Virus record (IMG/VR): IMGVR_UViG_3300032753_000877
Span: 1 to 23,505 of that record
Origin: a virus
Length of the DNA stretch: 23,505 nucleotides
Strand: one strand, 5' to 3'
The notes under the pieces: model-generated
What the model saw: only the letters and a program-made list of their open reading frames with translations
The model's database searches: none
What the model was told of the DNA's origin: nothing
Translations under genes and position numbers: made by a program
Shown: one piece after another, positions 4,966 through 13,370 of the stretch
How positions within the stretch are numbered: the stretch's first letter is position 1
Layout: the number at the start of each line of letters is the position of its first letter

Positions 4966-7229
4966 CTGTAGTATTTGGGGACATCGCCCATTGGAGTTAA
5001 TTTGGATGCAAGCTGAGTTAAACCTAGATATGCAGACGCTCCCAATACCCATTTACGGGCGGTGGAAGCATCTTTGAATTGTTCGGCATTTTTGTTTGCA
5101 GCATTAACAAACGCGTCACGCTCTGCCTGAGTAATGTAGCCATCTTTAAGCATTTTGTTTGCTGCGCCTACGATTGCATCAGGAATCTCTTTGGCTTTCA
5201 TTTTGGACAAATCATTGACTAAAGAGTTGTACTCTTTTTCAACTCCGTTGATTTGCTCTAGAGTCTTCTCGGCTGCTCCCAGACGCTGTTTGAGCTTAAC
5301 TTCTGCTGGTTTTGCTCTGGCTTCACTACGAGCCAACAACTTTTCCATCGGTTCAGCGGTTTGCATGGTCTCTGCCAAGCGTTTTTGAGCAGTCTGAGAC
5401 ATACCAGTTAAGCGTTTTTGTTCCTGTTCGGCAGCTTTAGCCGTTGCACCAGCAATCTTTTCGCCTTCCTTGTAACCTTTTTCAAAGCCTTTAGCGTTCT
5501 CAACTGCATCTTTTGCGGTTCTTTGAGCAGTACGCAAGTCTTTAAAGTCTTTGTAAAGACCTAATTGCTTTAGCGGAATTTCATTGTTTTTAAGGAATGT
5601 CTTGATAACTGCGTCAGTAGGCGCAACATCCTGACCAAACAATTCTTTGGTGAAATACAGTTTTGCTGGCTCTTGCAAGCTGGGGTTGGCTTCTAATAGC
5701 TTCTCAAAGACCTTATTTCCAGCCCTAGCCTTTGCAATTACCGCTCCGACTACCGCAGCCTCATCCATCTTGTAAGCGGTTGATAGCGGGTCTTTTTCAA
5801 TGACTTTAGCCAAAGCACCATTACGCTCAACAATATCTAATGGGCGCGATAGCACTCGGAAGTTGTTAAGGGCTTCCATGTAAGGCTTGTTGCCAAACAA
5901 AATGGATTGCATGAGCTCGCCTTTTACTTTGCGAATCTCAGACACAATGGTTTTATCCAGCTTGGTATCGCCAAATTGTTTGGAATTGATAATCGAATCC
6001 AAATAGCCTTTGAGGTCATCAGCTGACTTTAGAGTTAGTCCTGGCACAGATTCTTCACCAACTGTGGTGTTTAGCTCTTTTTTAACTTGGCTCAAAATCT
6101 GACGGGTTACTGGATTGCGAGTGCTTTCTAGCATTCCGTTAATTGTTTGATCCACATTAGCGGTAGATACAGAAAGTTTGTCACCAGCTGCTCTAATAGC
6201 GTTGCCTATACCGGCCTGTTTGCGCAAGGCTTGGAAGTCATCAAATATCTTTTGTGCGGTTTGCTGAATCCGTTTACCAAACTGTTCTTTGGTCATGGTC
6301 GGCAAAGCTAACAAGTCTTTTTGCAAACTATCAACGGCTTGCTCTGTCTGCAATACCCGTTGTTCAGCTTGTTTTACTAAATTTTGAGCTTGTTCGTAGC
6401 TCATGTTGGCATCTCTGGCAGCGTAACCCGCTTCTACTTTGGCGCGATTTACCTTGTCTAGAACGGCTTGGCGCTCGGAAACCATCGGTATTCCAGTTTG
6501 AGCAGCTTCCGCGCGAGACTCGGCTTTAATGCCTCTTTCGGATAATTGGCGTTCTACGCGTTGAGCAGCTTCTAATTCTGATTGAGCTTGCAAACGGCTC
6601 ATGCCAGCGTCTTCTAAAATCTTTAACGCTTTATCTTTGCCAGCGGTTTTTAGCATATTAGATAAAGAACGACCCTCTAAATTAAGGGCTTTACCTAAAA
6701 AATTAGTAATAACTGAAGATGGTGCGCCTACCGCTAAAGTAGATAAAGGGAACGCTACTGCGCGTGGCATACCCATCATTTCTAAACCTTGCTGGGCAGT
6801 CTCAGCTGTAGATCCACCAACACCGCCAACCAATGCGCGTTTGCCAGCACCAGTTTCGGCTAATGTTGTTCCTAATGCTTGTAATCCAGCTCCAGCAAAT
6901 CGTGTAGGAGCAGTAGGAATAGCACTCAATACTTTTCCGCTGACCTCTGCAATCGCTGGTGCGCCATATCCTAAAGCTGCGCCAGTAAGACCAGCACCTC
7001 CTACTTCTGTACCAGAAAAGTCTTCTCTTCCAGTTGGGCCAAAAAGATATTTTCCTGTGGCTTCAACTGCTTTAGCCACGCGCCCTTTAGTTTCTGGGCT
7101 AGATGGTGTTGAAGCTCCCGCTTTAGGGGGAACTAAAGCAGCACCACCGCCTGTGGATGTAGCTCCTGGCGGTAATGGTGGCAAAGAAACGCTTGTTGCA
7201 CCTTCTGGTAGTGGTGGTAAATCAGCCAT
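4962..7229 (-). CDS. Large Ala-rich coiled-coil protein, putative internal virion / DNA-ejection protein
   Basis: This is the largest gene in the window, 755 aa. The first 30 residues hold a Pro-rich near-repeat (LPPLPEGATS, then LPPLPPGATS). Residues about 80-190 are Gly/Ala-rich and amphipathic, with segments that could enter membranes. Two long helical regions follow (about 200-310 and 560-690), rich in Ala, Gln, Glu and Lys, with likely coiled coils. This build is typical of ejection proteins stored in the capsids of short-tailed phages. The start overlaps the previous stop as TAATG. No lysozyme or protease motif was seen. The role is inferred from composition, size and position, not from a recognised domain. 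Confidence 0.65.
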   Translation of the reverse strand: MADLPPLPEGATSVSLPPLPPGATSTGGGAALVPPKAGASTPSSPETKGRVAKAVEATGKYLFGPTGREDFSGTEVGGAGLTGAALGYGAPAIAEVSGKVLSAIPTAPTRFAGAGLQALGTTLAETGAGKRALVGGVGGSTAETAQQGLEMMGMPRAVAFPLSTLAVGAPSSVITNFLGKALNLEGRSLSNMLKTAGKDKALKILEDAGMSRLQAQSELEAAQRVERQLSERGIKAESRAEAAQTGIPMVSERQAVLDKVNRAKVEAGYAARDANMSYEQAQNLVKQAEQRVLQTEQAVDSLQKDLLALPTMTKEQFGKRIQQTAQKIFDDFQALRKQAGIGNAIRAAGDKLSVSTANVDQTINGMLESTRNPVTRQILSQVKKELNTTVGEESVPGLTLKSADDLKGYLDSIINSKQFGDTKLDKTIVSEIRKVKGELMQSILFGNKPYMEALNNFRVLSRPLDIVERNGALAKVIEKDPLSTAYKMDEAAVVGAVIAKARAGNKVFEKLLEANPSLQEPAKLYFTKELFGQDVAPTDAVIKTFLKNNEIPLKQLGLYKDFKDLRTAQRTAKDAVENAKGFEKGYKEGEKIAGATAKAAEQEQKRLTGMSQTAQKRLAETMQTAEPMEKLLARSEARAKPAEVKLKQRLGAAEKTLEQINGVEKEYNSLVNDLSKMKAKEIPDAIVGAANKMLKDGYITQAERDAFVNAANKNAEQFKDASTARKWVLGASAYLGLTQLASKLTPMGDVPKYYR

Positions 7230-8860
7230 TATTTAGCCTCTGTGCCATCGTCCGCAAATACCCAGCCTGTGTTATTGGCATTGGGGATAATCTCTCTGTT
7301 TCTCAAATAATGCTTTTGTCCTGTAGCTGGTTGTTCACCGCCTAGAGGGGTAGCAGCCACATCGGGCTTCATTGTTTTCTCAAAGCCTTTTTCATTTGCT
7401 TTGATAGCTGATCTAACCTTGTTGTAATCGTCATTATTAAAACCAAGAGAAGCAATCTGTTCAATAGAAGATTGTTTTTCGTGTTGTAAAACGCGTTCAA
7501 AGGTTACGGCATCCATGTTTTCACGGGTCAACGCATTAGAAGCGGCTTTAAATTCAATCACAGGGGCGCGGTTGCCGTACTTGGATTGCAAGTAAGCCAT
7601 GACTGTATCAAGCTGCGCTTTACTGAGTTCTTTAGCGTTTTCAGAAAAGCCAACAAAGGTCTTGCCACGCTCTGCATCGTCAATCGCTTTTTGCAATGCT
7701 TCTTGAGTAATGATTTTTTGACCAGTTTGCGGATCTGTTTCAGCGTATTTGTCCAAATCCGTAGAAATGAATTTATTAGCAAATCCAGCAACTTCGGCAG
7801 CAAAACCGCTTTTAGTTCCAAGACCTCGGCTTTTTTCACCTAGATCATCGAGCTTACTCATGTAGCGAGCGGTAGCTGCCAACTTAGATCCTGTGTCCAC
7901 ATCCACTTTTCTGCCAATAGCATTAGAAATGAATGCAGCTTGGAATTCGCCTTTCTTAGGAAAGGCGTCACCCTTACCACCAGCACCCAATTTAGAAGCT
8001 CCAGCAAGATCAAACGGAATTTCTCTAACATCGCTAGGATTTTTGGTATTGACCGCGTAAGTCTTGCCATCTTTGGTGAAATACTGATAACTGCCAGACG
8101 CTTCTCTACGGCGTAATGCCAATTCTTCTTCTTTTTGCAAGAAATTGCCTGATTTTTCGTAGAAATCCACGATTTTATCGACTTGAGCTTTTTCAGCATA
8201 CGCGCCAATAATGGAATTTGTACCCGCTTTACGCGCAATCAATTCCAATTTAGCCTGGGCTTGTTCTTTGTCGTATGGAGCAAGTTTGTAATAGTCCTCA
8301 AGGTCTTTTCTGAGGTCTTCACGAATCTGTTTGATGCGGTCAAAGTTGGTTTTAAATTCTTTGTACTCTTTTTCATACAAATCTTTACGACCAGCTTGCC
8401 AGCCCTTTAGCATACCGCCCATCGCGTTCATAGAGTTTAGGGCAGCCATCTTTCCAGAGCTACCGAGCATTACGCCCATAGTAGCAATCATGCTAAATAA
8501 ACCGCCTAAACTCGCTGCATTATCTTGAGTAGGGTGAAACTCTGGGTAAGGATATTCAGCTTCTTTAGCTTTTTCTTCCTCTACTTTGCCTTTTAAATTG
8601 CCATAAACTTGTTCAGCGCCTTGCGCTCTAGCACCAACAATATCATTTTCAAGATTCATTTTGGCGCGTTCATATTCAGCACCAGCTTGAGCTTGTATTG
8701 GAGCTAATTCAGCACCTTTTTCAAATGCTTGGCGCGCACTTTTAGGCATACCAAACTGAGGTGTTTGCAGATTTGTGCCAAGCGCATTTTGAAGTGTGCT
8801 TGCGTCAGGTTGAGCAGTATTAACCTTTTCTTGTGGAATTTGATTTGCTGGAGTACCCAT
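7229..8860 (-). CDS. Putative internal virion / ejection protein, 543 aa
   Basis: The N-terminus is Pro/Gln-rich and unstructured. It is followed by a helical charged segment (residues 40-100), then a Gly/Met/Ala-rich hydrophobic stretch (about 115-155, with GLFSMIATMGVMLG) that may insert into a membrane. Next comes a strongly charged helical region (155-260, many Lys/Glu/Tyr), and the rest is mixed. Such a combination fits a protein ejected with DNA into the cell envelope. ATG 8860 lies two bases after the preceding stop, and the gene ends inside the start codon of the 755-aa gene, so the two are probably translated in a coupled way. No named family is recognised. Confidence 0.6.
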   Translation of the reverse strand: MGTPANQIPQEKVNTAQPDASTLQNALGTNLQTPQFGMPKSARQAFEKGAELAPIQAQAGAEYERAKMNLENDIVGARAQGAEQVYGNLKGKVEEEKAKEAEYPYPEFHPTQDNAASLGGLFSMIATMGVMLGSSGKMAALNSMNAMGGMLKGWQAGRKDLYEKEYKEFKTNFDRIKQIREDLRKDLEDYYKLAPYDKEQAQAKLELIARKAGTNSIIGAYAEKAQVDKIVDFYEKSGNFLQKEEELALRRREASGSYQYFTKDGKTYAVNTKNPSDVREIPFDLAGASKLGAGGKGDAFPKKGEFQAAFISNAIGRKVDVDTGSKLAATARYMSKLDDLGEKSRGLGTKSGFAAEVAGFANKFISTDLDKYAETDPQTGQKIITQEALQKAIDDAERGKTFVGFSENAKELSKAQLDTVMAYLQSKYGNRAPVIEFKAASNALTRENMDAVTFERVLQHEKQSSIEQIASLGFNNDDYNKVRSAIKANEKGFEKTMKPDVAATPLGGEQPATGQKHYLRNREIIPNANNTGWVFADDGTEAK

Positions 8861-8862
8861 GA

Positions 8863-9951
8863 TTACCTAATAGTGATGGTTTGACCGCCTGTACCGCCAC
8901 CAGCTGCTAATGAAGCCAGCTGAGTATAGAAATTGGTAGTAGCTTGGTTGAGCGTTTGATCCAGTTGTAAACCAGTTCTAATAGCACCCAAGGCAATATT
9001 GTCACCAATTTGTGCAACTTGCAATCCATAAGTATATTGATTGTTAAGCAATGTTTGGTAAATCTGCGCTTCTTGATTAGCCGCTTGTTGAACACCAACA
9101 CCGCCACGATTAGCAATGTTTTGGTTAAGTTGAGCTTTAGCAGCTTGGAAAGCAGCTTGAGATTCTGGACTTAATTGACCCGCTTGCGCTTGAGCAATCA
9201 GTTGTTGACCTTGTGTTTGATAAGGTTGAGCAATATTTTGTTGTTGTTGAACGGCAGCTTGGTTTTGAGTGCCAGCTTTACGAGCTTGAGAAGCACCAAA
9301 AGCACCTAACGCACCAGTTAAACCAAGACGAGCAAGATTTGTAGGGGTTAAAAGGTCTTTTAATTGATCTGTAAAAGACTGAGGTTGTTTGCCACCAGTA
9401 GTGGTTGTTGTTCCAGTAGTGCCTCCAGGAGCAGCTGCTTGCTGATCTGGACTTACCACTCCAGGCGCAACAGGACTAGCTGGAGTTAAAGTAGGTGTAG
9501 CAGATGATCCAGTAGGAACAACTTGTTGAAGTCCAGTATCAAATCTAGCTGGAACAGTTTGACCTTCCGCAGTCAAATAATCATATCCAGCATTACCAGC
9601 TGGGCTAACAGACGGAGCAAAAGACTCTCCGCCAGGAGTATAACTTTGCGCTACTTGTACAGGAACGCCAGTTTCAGATTGTGTTGGCGTAAATTGACCT
9701 TGTTGATTCACAACATCATAGGTTGGAGACACAGGGGCTGGTGCGCTATAGTCATAAGAACCAGAATCTTCAAACTCAGGCAAACCAGTATCGGGATTGA
9801 TTGTTCCAGAACCGCCTCTGCGCTTTAAGAGGGCAGCTTCTCTTGGAGTGATGTGAGCAAGCATGGTGTCTTTACCGCGCCCTTTAGAGCGCAACATTTC
9901 TGCCAATGCTGGCAGATCCATTTTTAAAGAATCTTTTAAAGCCTTACTCAT
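8863..9951 (-). CDS. Putative virion-associated protein with HITPREAxLLK...GSGTINPDTGLPEF motif
   Basis: I start at ATG 9951 (362 aa), which overlaps the upstream stop as ATGA and has AGGGAG eight bases ahead; the frame is open further up but without support. Residues 1-30 form a short helical region. Residues 33-58 hold a motif around H33, GGSGTINP and TGLPEFED that I have seen in many uncultured phage proteins next to internal virion genes. The middle (60-200) is Pro/Thr/Gly-rich and probably disordered. A Gly/Ala/Leu-rich hydrophobic stretch follows (about 213-232), then a long Gln/Ala-rich helical C-terminus. It probably belongs with the ejection or tail-internal proteins around it. Confidence 0.65.
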   Translation of the reverse strand: MSKALKDSLKMDLPALAEMLRSKGRGKDTMLAHITPREAALLKRRGGSGTINPDTGLPEFEDSGSYDYSAPAPVSPTYDVVNQQGQFTPTQSETGVPVQVAQSYTPGGESFAPSVSPAGNAGYDYLTAEGQTVPARFDTGLQQVVPTGSSATPTLTPASPVAPGVVSPDQQAAAPGGTTGTTTTTGGKQPQSFTDQLKDLLTPTNLARLGLTGALGAFGASQARKAGTQNQAAVQQQQNIAQPYQTQGQQLIAQAQAGQLSPESQAAFQAAKAQLNQNIANRGGVGVQQAANQEAQIYQTLLNNQYTYGLQVAQIGDNIALGAIRTGLQLDQTLNQATTNFYTQLASLAAGGGTGGQTITIR

Positions 9952-10718
9952 GAACTGCTCCCTGAATCGGTTGTCCGTAATGATGCCTGATTCCACACAT
10001 TTCGTGAAATCTGGTCTCCACCAACTTGTACTGGTGGGTTAATCTCGCCACCGCCAACATTTAGTGCTTGTCCTAAAGCGGATGAACTAGCTCCTGGAAC
10101 GCCTCCCGCCAATGAAGATGGCAAAGAAGACGCTTGAGTACCACTAGATGAGCTTGTGCTTGGGGTTGGATTAAATAAACTAGACACATCTTGACGGATA
10201 TAAGGGCTTGCAACAGACAATGCACCTCTAGTTACATCGCTAGGAACACCAGCAGATGAAGCAAGATCGGATATGCCACCAGTAATACCGCCTGTGACAC
10301 CGCCAATTTCGGCTGATTTTGTAGCTTGGGATAGATTAGACCCAGACAATTCTGCTCCTGTAAATCCACCCGCAGCACCTTTGGCTGCACCTGATACTGC
10401 TCCAGGAACATCGCCAATAGCTTGACCCACACCAGCAGTAACCGCGCCAGTTCCAGCACCGACTAAAGCACCTTGACCAACGCTTTTATCTGTTGCAGCG
10501 GCTTGTAAAGCACCAGTAGTAGCTCCAATAGCCGATCCACCAGCGACTACGGCCTCTGTAGTGGCCATTGACGCTACGGCTGCATCGCTTAACATTGCGC
10601 CAGCCAAAGCCGTATCGCCTGTGGTGATAAGCGTGCCGATTGCGGGGATAACTTCTGGTGCTACTACCGCAACTACTACTTCGGCTACCGCTACGATTGC
10701 TGGTGCTGCTTTGCCCAT
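9948..10718 (-). CDS. Gly/Ala-rich hydrophobic protein, putative virion-internal, membrane-active
   Basis: The 256-aa protein opens with a strongly hydrophobic segment (residues 5-30, AIVAVAEVVVAVVAPEV). It continues with a long Gly/Ala/Val/Ser-rich region (35-150) of glycine-zipper type, where GxxxG-like spacings recur. The C-terminal third is Ser/Pro/Gly-rich. Glycine-zipper proteins of this kind in phages can form membrane pores or channels during DNA ejection. The start overlaps the preceding stop as TAATG. It has no cleavable signal and no Cys. The role is inferred from composition and neighbours. Confidence 0.6.
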   Translation of the reverse strand: MGKAAPAIVAVAEVVVAVVAPEVIPAIGTLITTGDTALAGAMLSDAAVASMATTEAVVAGGSAIGATTGALQAAATDKSVGQGALVGAGTGAVTAGVGQAIGDVPGAVSGAAKGAAGGFTGAELSGSNLSQATKSAEIGGVTGGITGGISDLASSAGVPSDVTRGALSVASPYIRQDVSSLFNPTPSTSSSSGTQASSLPSSLAGGVPGASSSALGQALNVGGGEINPPVQVGGDQISRNVWNQASLRTTDSGSSS

Positions 10719-11104
10719 TATGCTGCTCCTTCATCAATAAGCATTTTTGCTATTTTTCCAACGCTAATGCCACTTGCTAACAAGTTGTAATCAATTTCGC
10801 CACCTTTAGGCGCTTGATCTGGTGTCAAAATGCCTTCTTTTACCGCCATTTGGATAGCAATAGGGTACATTTTAGGATCTCTTAACGCTGCTTCGGCATA
10901 TTTTCCAGCCTGTACTAATTTTTGCGCTGGAATTCCAAACTGTTTAATGATTTTTAAAATTCTTTCTTTGGCTTTTTGAACCTCGCCACGCTGGTCTGGT
11001 TGGCGTTTTTTCTTAACCAAATCCATCACATCCGCGTTGATTGGCTGAGTCTGCTGCGGTGCAGAAATCGGATTTTTTTGGGGGGCGGGGAGAGTATTTG
11101 GCAT
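10718..11104 (-). CDS. Hypothetical helical protein next to internal virion genes
   Basis: The likely start is ATG 11104 (127 aa), two bases after the preceding stop; a longer open frame to 11170 overlaps that gene and looks unstructured. The N-terminal 30 residues are Pro/Gln/Asn-rich. Then a basic helical region (LVKKKRQPDQRGEVQKAKERILKI) leads to an ordered C-terminus with LRDPKMYPIAIQMAVKEG and ISVGKIAKMLIDEG. I see no membrane segment and no recognised family. It is cotranscribed with the internal virion candidates, and its stop overlaps the next start. Confidence 0.6.
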   Translation of the reverse strand: MPNTLPAPQKNPISAPQQTQPINADVMDLVKKKRQPDQRGEVQKAKERILKIIKQFGIPAQKLVQAGKYAEAALRDPKMYPIAIQMAVKEGILTPDQAPKGGEIDYNLLASGISVGKIAKMLIDEGAA

Positions 11105-11106
11105 GG

Positions 11107-11451
11107 TCAATATGGGATGTTGAGTCCAGCAGCTATTTGTTGATGAATGAATAAATGAGTGGATAACCAATCGTAAAAAGAAGTCTGGTCATTGAAGTTC
11201 ACATCCAACATATTGAATGGATTTTCCAATCCAAGCAAGCTGGAAAAGGCTTGATGCTCGACCTGATGAGCCAATAACCAGTCATCTAGGTTGTTCGTAT
11301 CAGCGTCAATAAGGGGAAAAACAGGCACAGAAATGCCTTGTTGCATGAATTTTTGCTGAAAAAGGTAGTGTTGAGTGCCATTTTCAAACAAAAAGTCCCC
11401 TAATGATTCAACATTACCGAACTCTACGATTGAAAGGGTATTCATATTCAT
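11107..11451 (-). CDS. Hypothetical acidic protein, His/Phe-rich
   Basis: This is a 114-aa acidic protein starting at ATG 11451 in an ATGA overlap. It seems to be built of two similar halves: LGDFLFENGTQHYLFQQKF near residue 17 and FYDWLSTHLFIHQQIAAG near residue 92, each with a W/F-L-xx-(H/N) helix followed by H-x-F/I-x-Q. A third weaker copy is DDWLLAHQVEHQAFSSLLG near residue 55. It therefore looks like three repeats of a helix carrying paired His residues. No family is recognised. Confidence 0.6.
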   Translation of the reverse strand: MNMNTLSIVEFGNVESLGDFLFENGTQHYLFQQKFMQQGISVPVFPLIDADTNNLDDWLLAHQVEHQAFSSLLGLENPFNMLDVNFNDQTSFYDWLSTHLFIHQQIAAGLNIPY

Positions 11452-11684
11452 TTTGAATCAGCCTGGCGATCCATGCGGTCAAAAATACGGCCAAGCATCC
11501 CTTTAATTTCAGCAATATCTATGCGGTAATCATCTTTACGCACATAGTTTTCAGCAATATCTCTTTCAATATCTCTTTGATCGGATTGAATTTCTTTAAT
11601 GGCATCCCAGACAACCTTAAACAACCATCCAGCGATAGTTCCAGCAATAGAACAGGCGATGTTAAAAAGTAATTGAAAATCCAT
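11448..11684 (-). CDS. Small protein with one membrane helix and a coiled coil (holin-like / XhlA-like candidate)
   Basis: I choose ATG 11684 (78 aa), just after the fibre gene's stop at 11686. A longer frame to 11720 lies in the fibre gene. Residues 4-22 form a hydrophobic helix (LLFNIACSIAGTIAGWLF). The rest is a charged amphipathic coiled coil (KEIQSDQRDIERDIAENYV, then RIDIAEIKGMLGRIFDRMD). This resembles phage proteins found just after tail fibres that are often called holin-like or hemolysin-XhlA-like. It could equally be a membrane-anchored fibre-assembly factor. Confidence 0.6.
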   Translation of the reverse strand: MDFQLLFNIACSIAGTIAGWLFKVVWDAIKEIQSDQRDIERDIAENYVRKDDYRIDIAEIKGMLGRIFDRMDRQADSK

Positions 11685-11685
11685 G

Positions 11686-12636
11686 TTATGCGTTGTAGTA
11701 AGGGATTTTGACAAGGACACCGTTTAGATCAACATTGACATAACCAGCGGGAACGAGTTGCATAGTGGCACTTGTGTAAGTGACATTTGATGCGGTATTA
11801 GCGGTATGGTTAACTGTGGTGACATTGATCGTGCCACCAGTAATAGTGACATTCGTGCTAGTTAAATTAGCAATAGCTACCGTGTTATTTGCGTTTACGG
11901 TAATTGCGTCTGTATTAGCGTTGTTGGCAAGAATGTGAACTGCGTTGCTGCTACTTGTTCCCAAATATAAATCGGTAGAACCAGCATAAACATAAGCAAT
12001 ATTGGCTTTGTAAAAACTTCCTGATCCAGAAAAATTGCTTGATGTCATACCCATGTCAAGGTATCCAACAGCCGTATCGTTTGTTACTACCAAGTCGGTA
12101 GAAGCGTTAGATAAATTACTGGTATTTTGTATGACAAATTGAACGGAACTATTGGCTGAGTTGGCAAAAGACGCAACCAATCCAGTATCAGAATACGATA
12201 AATTTCCGTAAGAAAAAGCACCAGCACTTGTGGTTGTTTGAATATTGGCAGTAGCGACTTGGTAAGCAGCGTTGTCGTAAGTGACCGAGGTGTTACCGCC
12301 TGTAATAATGACTGCATTGGCATTTTGGTATGCCATCGTACCCAAGCCAGTAACGGCTGAGTTCGGAATTGTTCCGCTAAGAATGGTCACATTGGCAAGA
12401 GTCAAGTTGCCGATGTTATTGACTGTAGATCCTAGCGTGACAACAGTATTGCCGATAGTGGCTGAACTATTGACTAATTGAGCGTTGGTGACATTGCCTA
12501 AAGTACCACCAAGCGTCAGATTGCCTGTAGTGGTTACAAGACCCGTTAAAGTGATGCCGTTTACAGTACCGTTGCCACCGACCTGAGTGACCGTACCATT
12601 AGTGGCAGTTGCGGTAGTAACGACCTTTAAGACCAT
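11686..12636 (-). CDS. Short tail fibre / fibre-like protein
   Basis: This 316-aa protein is dominated by Thr, Asn, Gly, Val and Ala with hardly any charged residues, the profile of a trimeric beta fibre. The N-terminus contains VTQVGGNGTVNGITLTG and TGNLTLGGTLG, a repeat type common in phage tail fibres. Residues 61-89 (IGNTVVTLGSTVNNIGNLT) closely resemble residues 29-57 of the 649-aa fibre, so the two fibres share a module. A Ser/Asn-rich beta region follows. There is no S74 chaperone here. ATG 12636 lies two bases after the preceding stop. It may be a second receptor-binding or accessory fibre. Confidence 0.75.
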   Translation of the reverse strand: MVLKVVTTATATNGTVTQVGGNGTVNGITLTGLVTTTGNLTLGGTLGNVTNAQLVNSSATIGNTVVTLGSTVNNIGNLTLANVTILSGTIPNSAVTGLGTMAYQNANAVIITGGNTSVTYDNAAYQVATANIQTTTSAGAFSYGNLSYSDTGLVASFANSANSSVQFVIQNTSNLSNASTDLVVTNDTAVGYLDMGMTSSNFSGSGSFYKANIAYVYAGSTDLYLGTSSSNAVHILANNANTDAITVNANNTVAIANLTSTNVTITGGTINVTTVNHTANTASNVTYTSATMQLVPAGYVNVDLNGVLVKIPYYNA

Positions 12637-12638
12637 GG

Positions 12639-12965
12639 TTAAACTCCATCGCCTACAGTAATGTAAACAACCGCATTAGCGGTACTCGTTCCTGTAAAGT
12701 AAGCGTTTGGTACGAAGGTAAGGATTTCATCCGTTCCTGGCAACAATGGAAAAGCAGCTCCAGAACTCGTTACATTTGCAGACGCAGCCGTAGCAGTAGC
12801 AGCGTCAACTCCATAACCTAAAAAAACCACAGTAGTACCGCTATTGATAATTCGGTACTGATTGCCACCCAAAGTAGTGGATACGGCTTGAACGGGAGTA
12901 GGAGCGCTAACTCCAGCCGTAAATACTACGGTGTTTCCTGTTTTTTGAAAGGCATTGATTCCCAT
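12639..12965 (-). CDS. Small beta-rich protein between the two fibre genes
   Basis: This 108-aa protein has a beta-sandwich-like composition: FQKTGNTVVFTAG, YRIINSGTTVVFLGYG, a Thr/Ala-rich loop, LLPGTDEILTF and VVYITVGDG. I recall similar small proteins beside tail-fibre genes of uncultured phages, probably virion accessory proteins, but no named family. It starts at ATG 12965 and ends two bases before the 316-aa fibre gene. Confidence 0.65.
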   Translation of the reverse strand: MGINAFQKTGNTVVFTAGVSAPTPVQAVSTTLGGNQYRIINSGTTVVFLGYGVDAATATAASANVTSSGAAFPLLPGTDEILTFVPNAYFTGTSTANAVVYITVGDGV

Positions 12966-12974
12966 GTTTAATCC

Positions 12975-13133
12975 TTATTGGACAGGTGTTTCCTCTGGAG
13001 GTGGTACTTGTGGATCAGCTTGCTCCTTAATCTTGGCTAAAAGCACCCAAGCACCAGTCTTGGTTGGCAATTCGCCTAAAGTTTGCAAGATGTAATTCAC
13101 ATCGTTCACATCTAAAGTTAATTTAATTTCCAT
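12975..13133 (-). CDS. 52-aa hypothetical protein
   Basis: This short ORF runs from ATG 13133 to TAA and is preceded by AGGGGAT, a strong ribosome site. The protein begins MEIKLTLDVNDVNYILQTLG, then a short helix (WVLLAKIKEQAD), and ends in a Pro/Glu-rich tail (PQVPPPEETPVQ). The strand-helix start with a V-N-x-I-L-x-x-L-G-x-L-P pattern resembles a small protein I know from other phages beside fibre genes. The function is unknown. It fills what would otherwise be a gap. Confidence 0.75.
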   Translation of the reverse strand: MEIKLTLDVNDVNYILQTLGELPTKTGAWVLLAKIKEQADPQVPPPEETPVQ

Positions 13134-13151
13134 TTTTATCCCCTAAAAAAG

Positions 13152-13370
13152 TTAAAGTTTTACTGCGTTTTCAAAAGGTGTTAAATCATTACTACCATAA
13201 TACTCAGCTCCCTTTTCAAGCTGAATTTTGAGATGGTCAATATTGCGCTGTTTGCAATCAGCCCAATCAGCATCAGTCATATCAGTAGGTTTGCCAGCTT
13301 CTAATAAAGCAACGCTATCCATTGCGGCTTTATATGACTGCGCTACTTCTTGTTCGTGAGTTAATTCCAT
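13152..13370 (-). CDS. 72-aa hypothetical protein
   Basis: This is an acidic, helical protein (LTHEQEVAQSYKAAMDSV, then DMTDADWADCKQRN) with no membrane segment. It starts at ATG 13370 directly after the stop of the S74 fibre gene, so it is cotranslated with it. It may be a small assembly or chaperone protein for the fibre, but that rests on position only. Confidence 0.65.
   Translation of the reverse strand: MELTHEQEVAQSYKAAMDSVALLEAGKPTDMTDADWADCKQRNIDHLKIQLEKGAEYYGSNDLTPFENAVKL

Noticed and set aside
4966-5052. Longer start for the 68-aa ORF
   Set aside because: The extra residues lie inside the 755-aa gene and look like frame-shifted shadow sequence; ATG 4965 gives an ATGA overlap.
6601-7236. 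211-aa open frame on the + strand
   Set aside because: It is antisense to the 755-aa gene, Pro/Ala/Val-rich as expected from the complement of a Gly/Ala/Thr coding region, with no ribosome site or neighbours on that strand.
7558-8238. Frames of 93 and 126 aa on the - strand inside the 543-aa gene
   Set aside because: They are alternative frames of a well-supported coding region, rich in Lys/Ser/Leu from frame shift, and show no SD site or domain.
9523-9828. 101-aa + strand frame
   Set aside because: It is antisense to the Pro/Thr-rich region of the 362-aa gene, with no supporting context.
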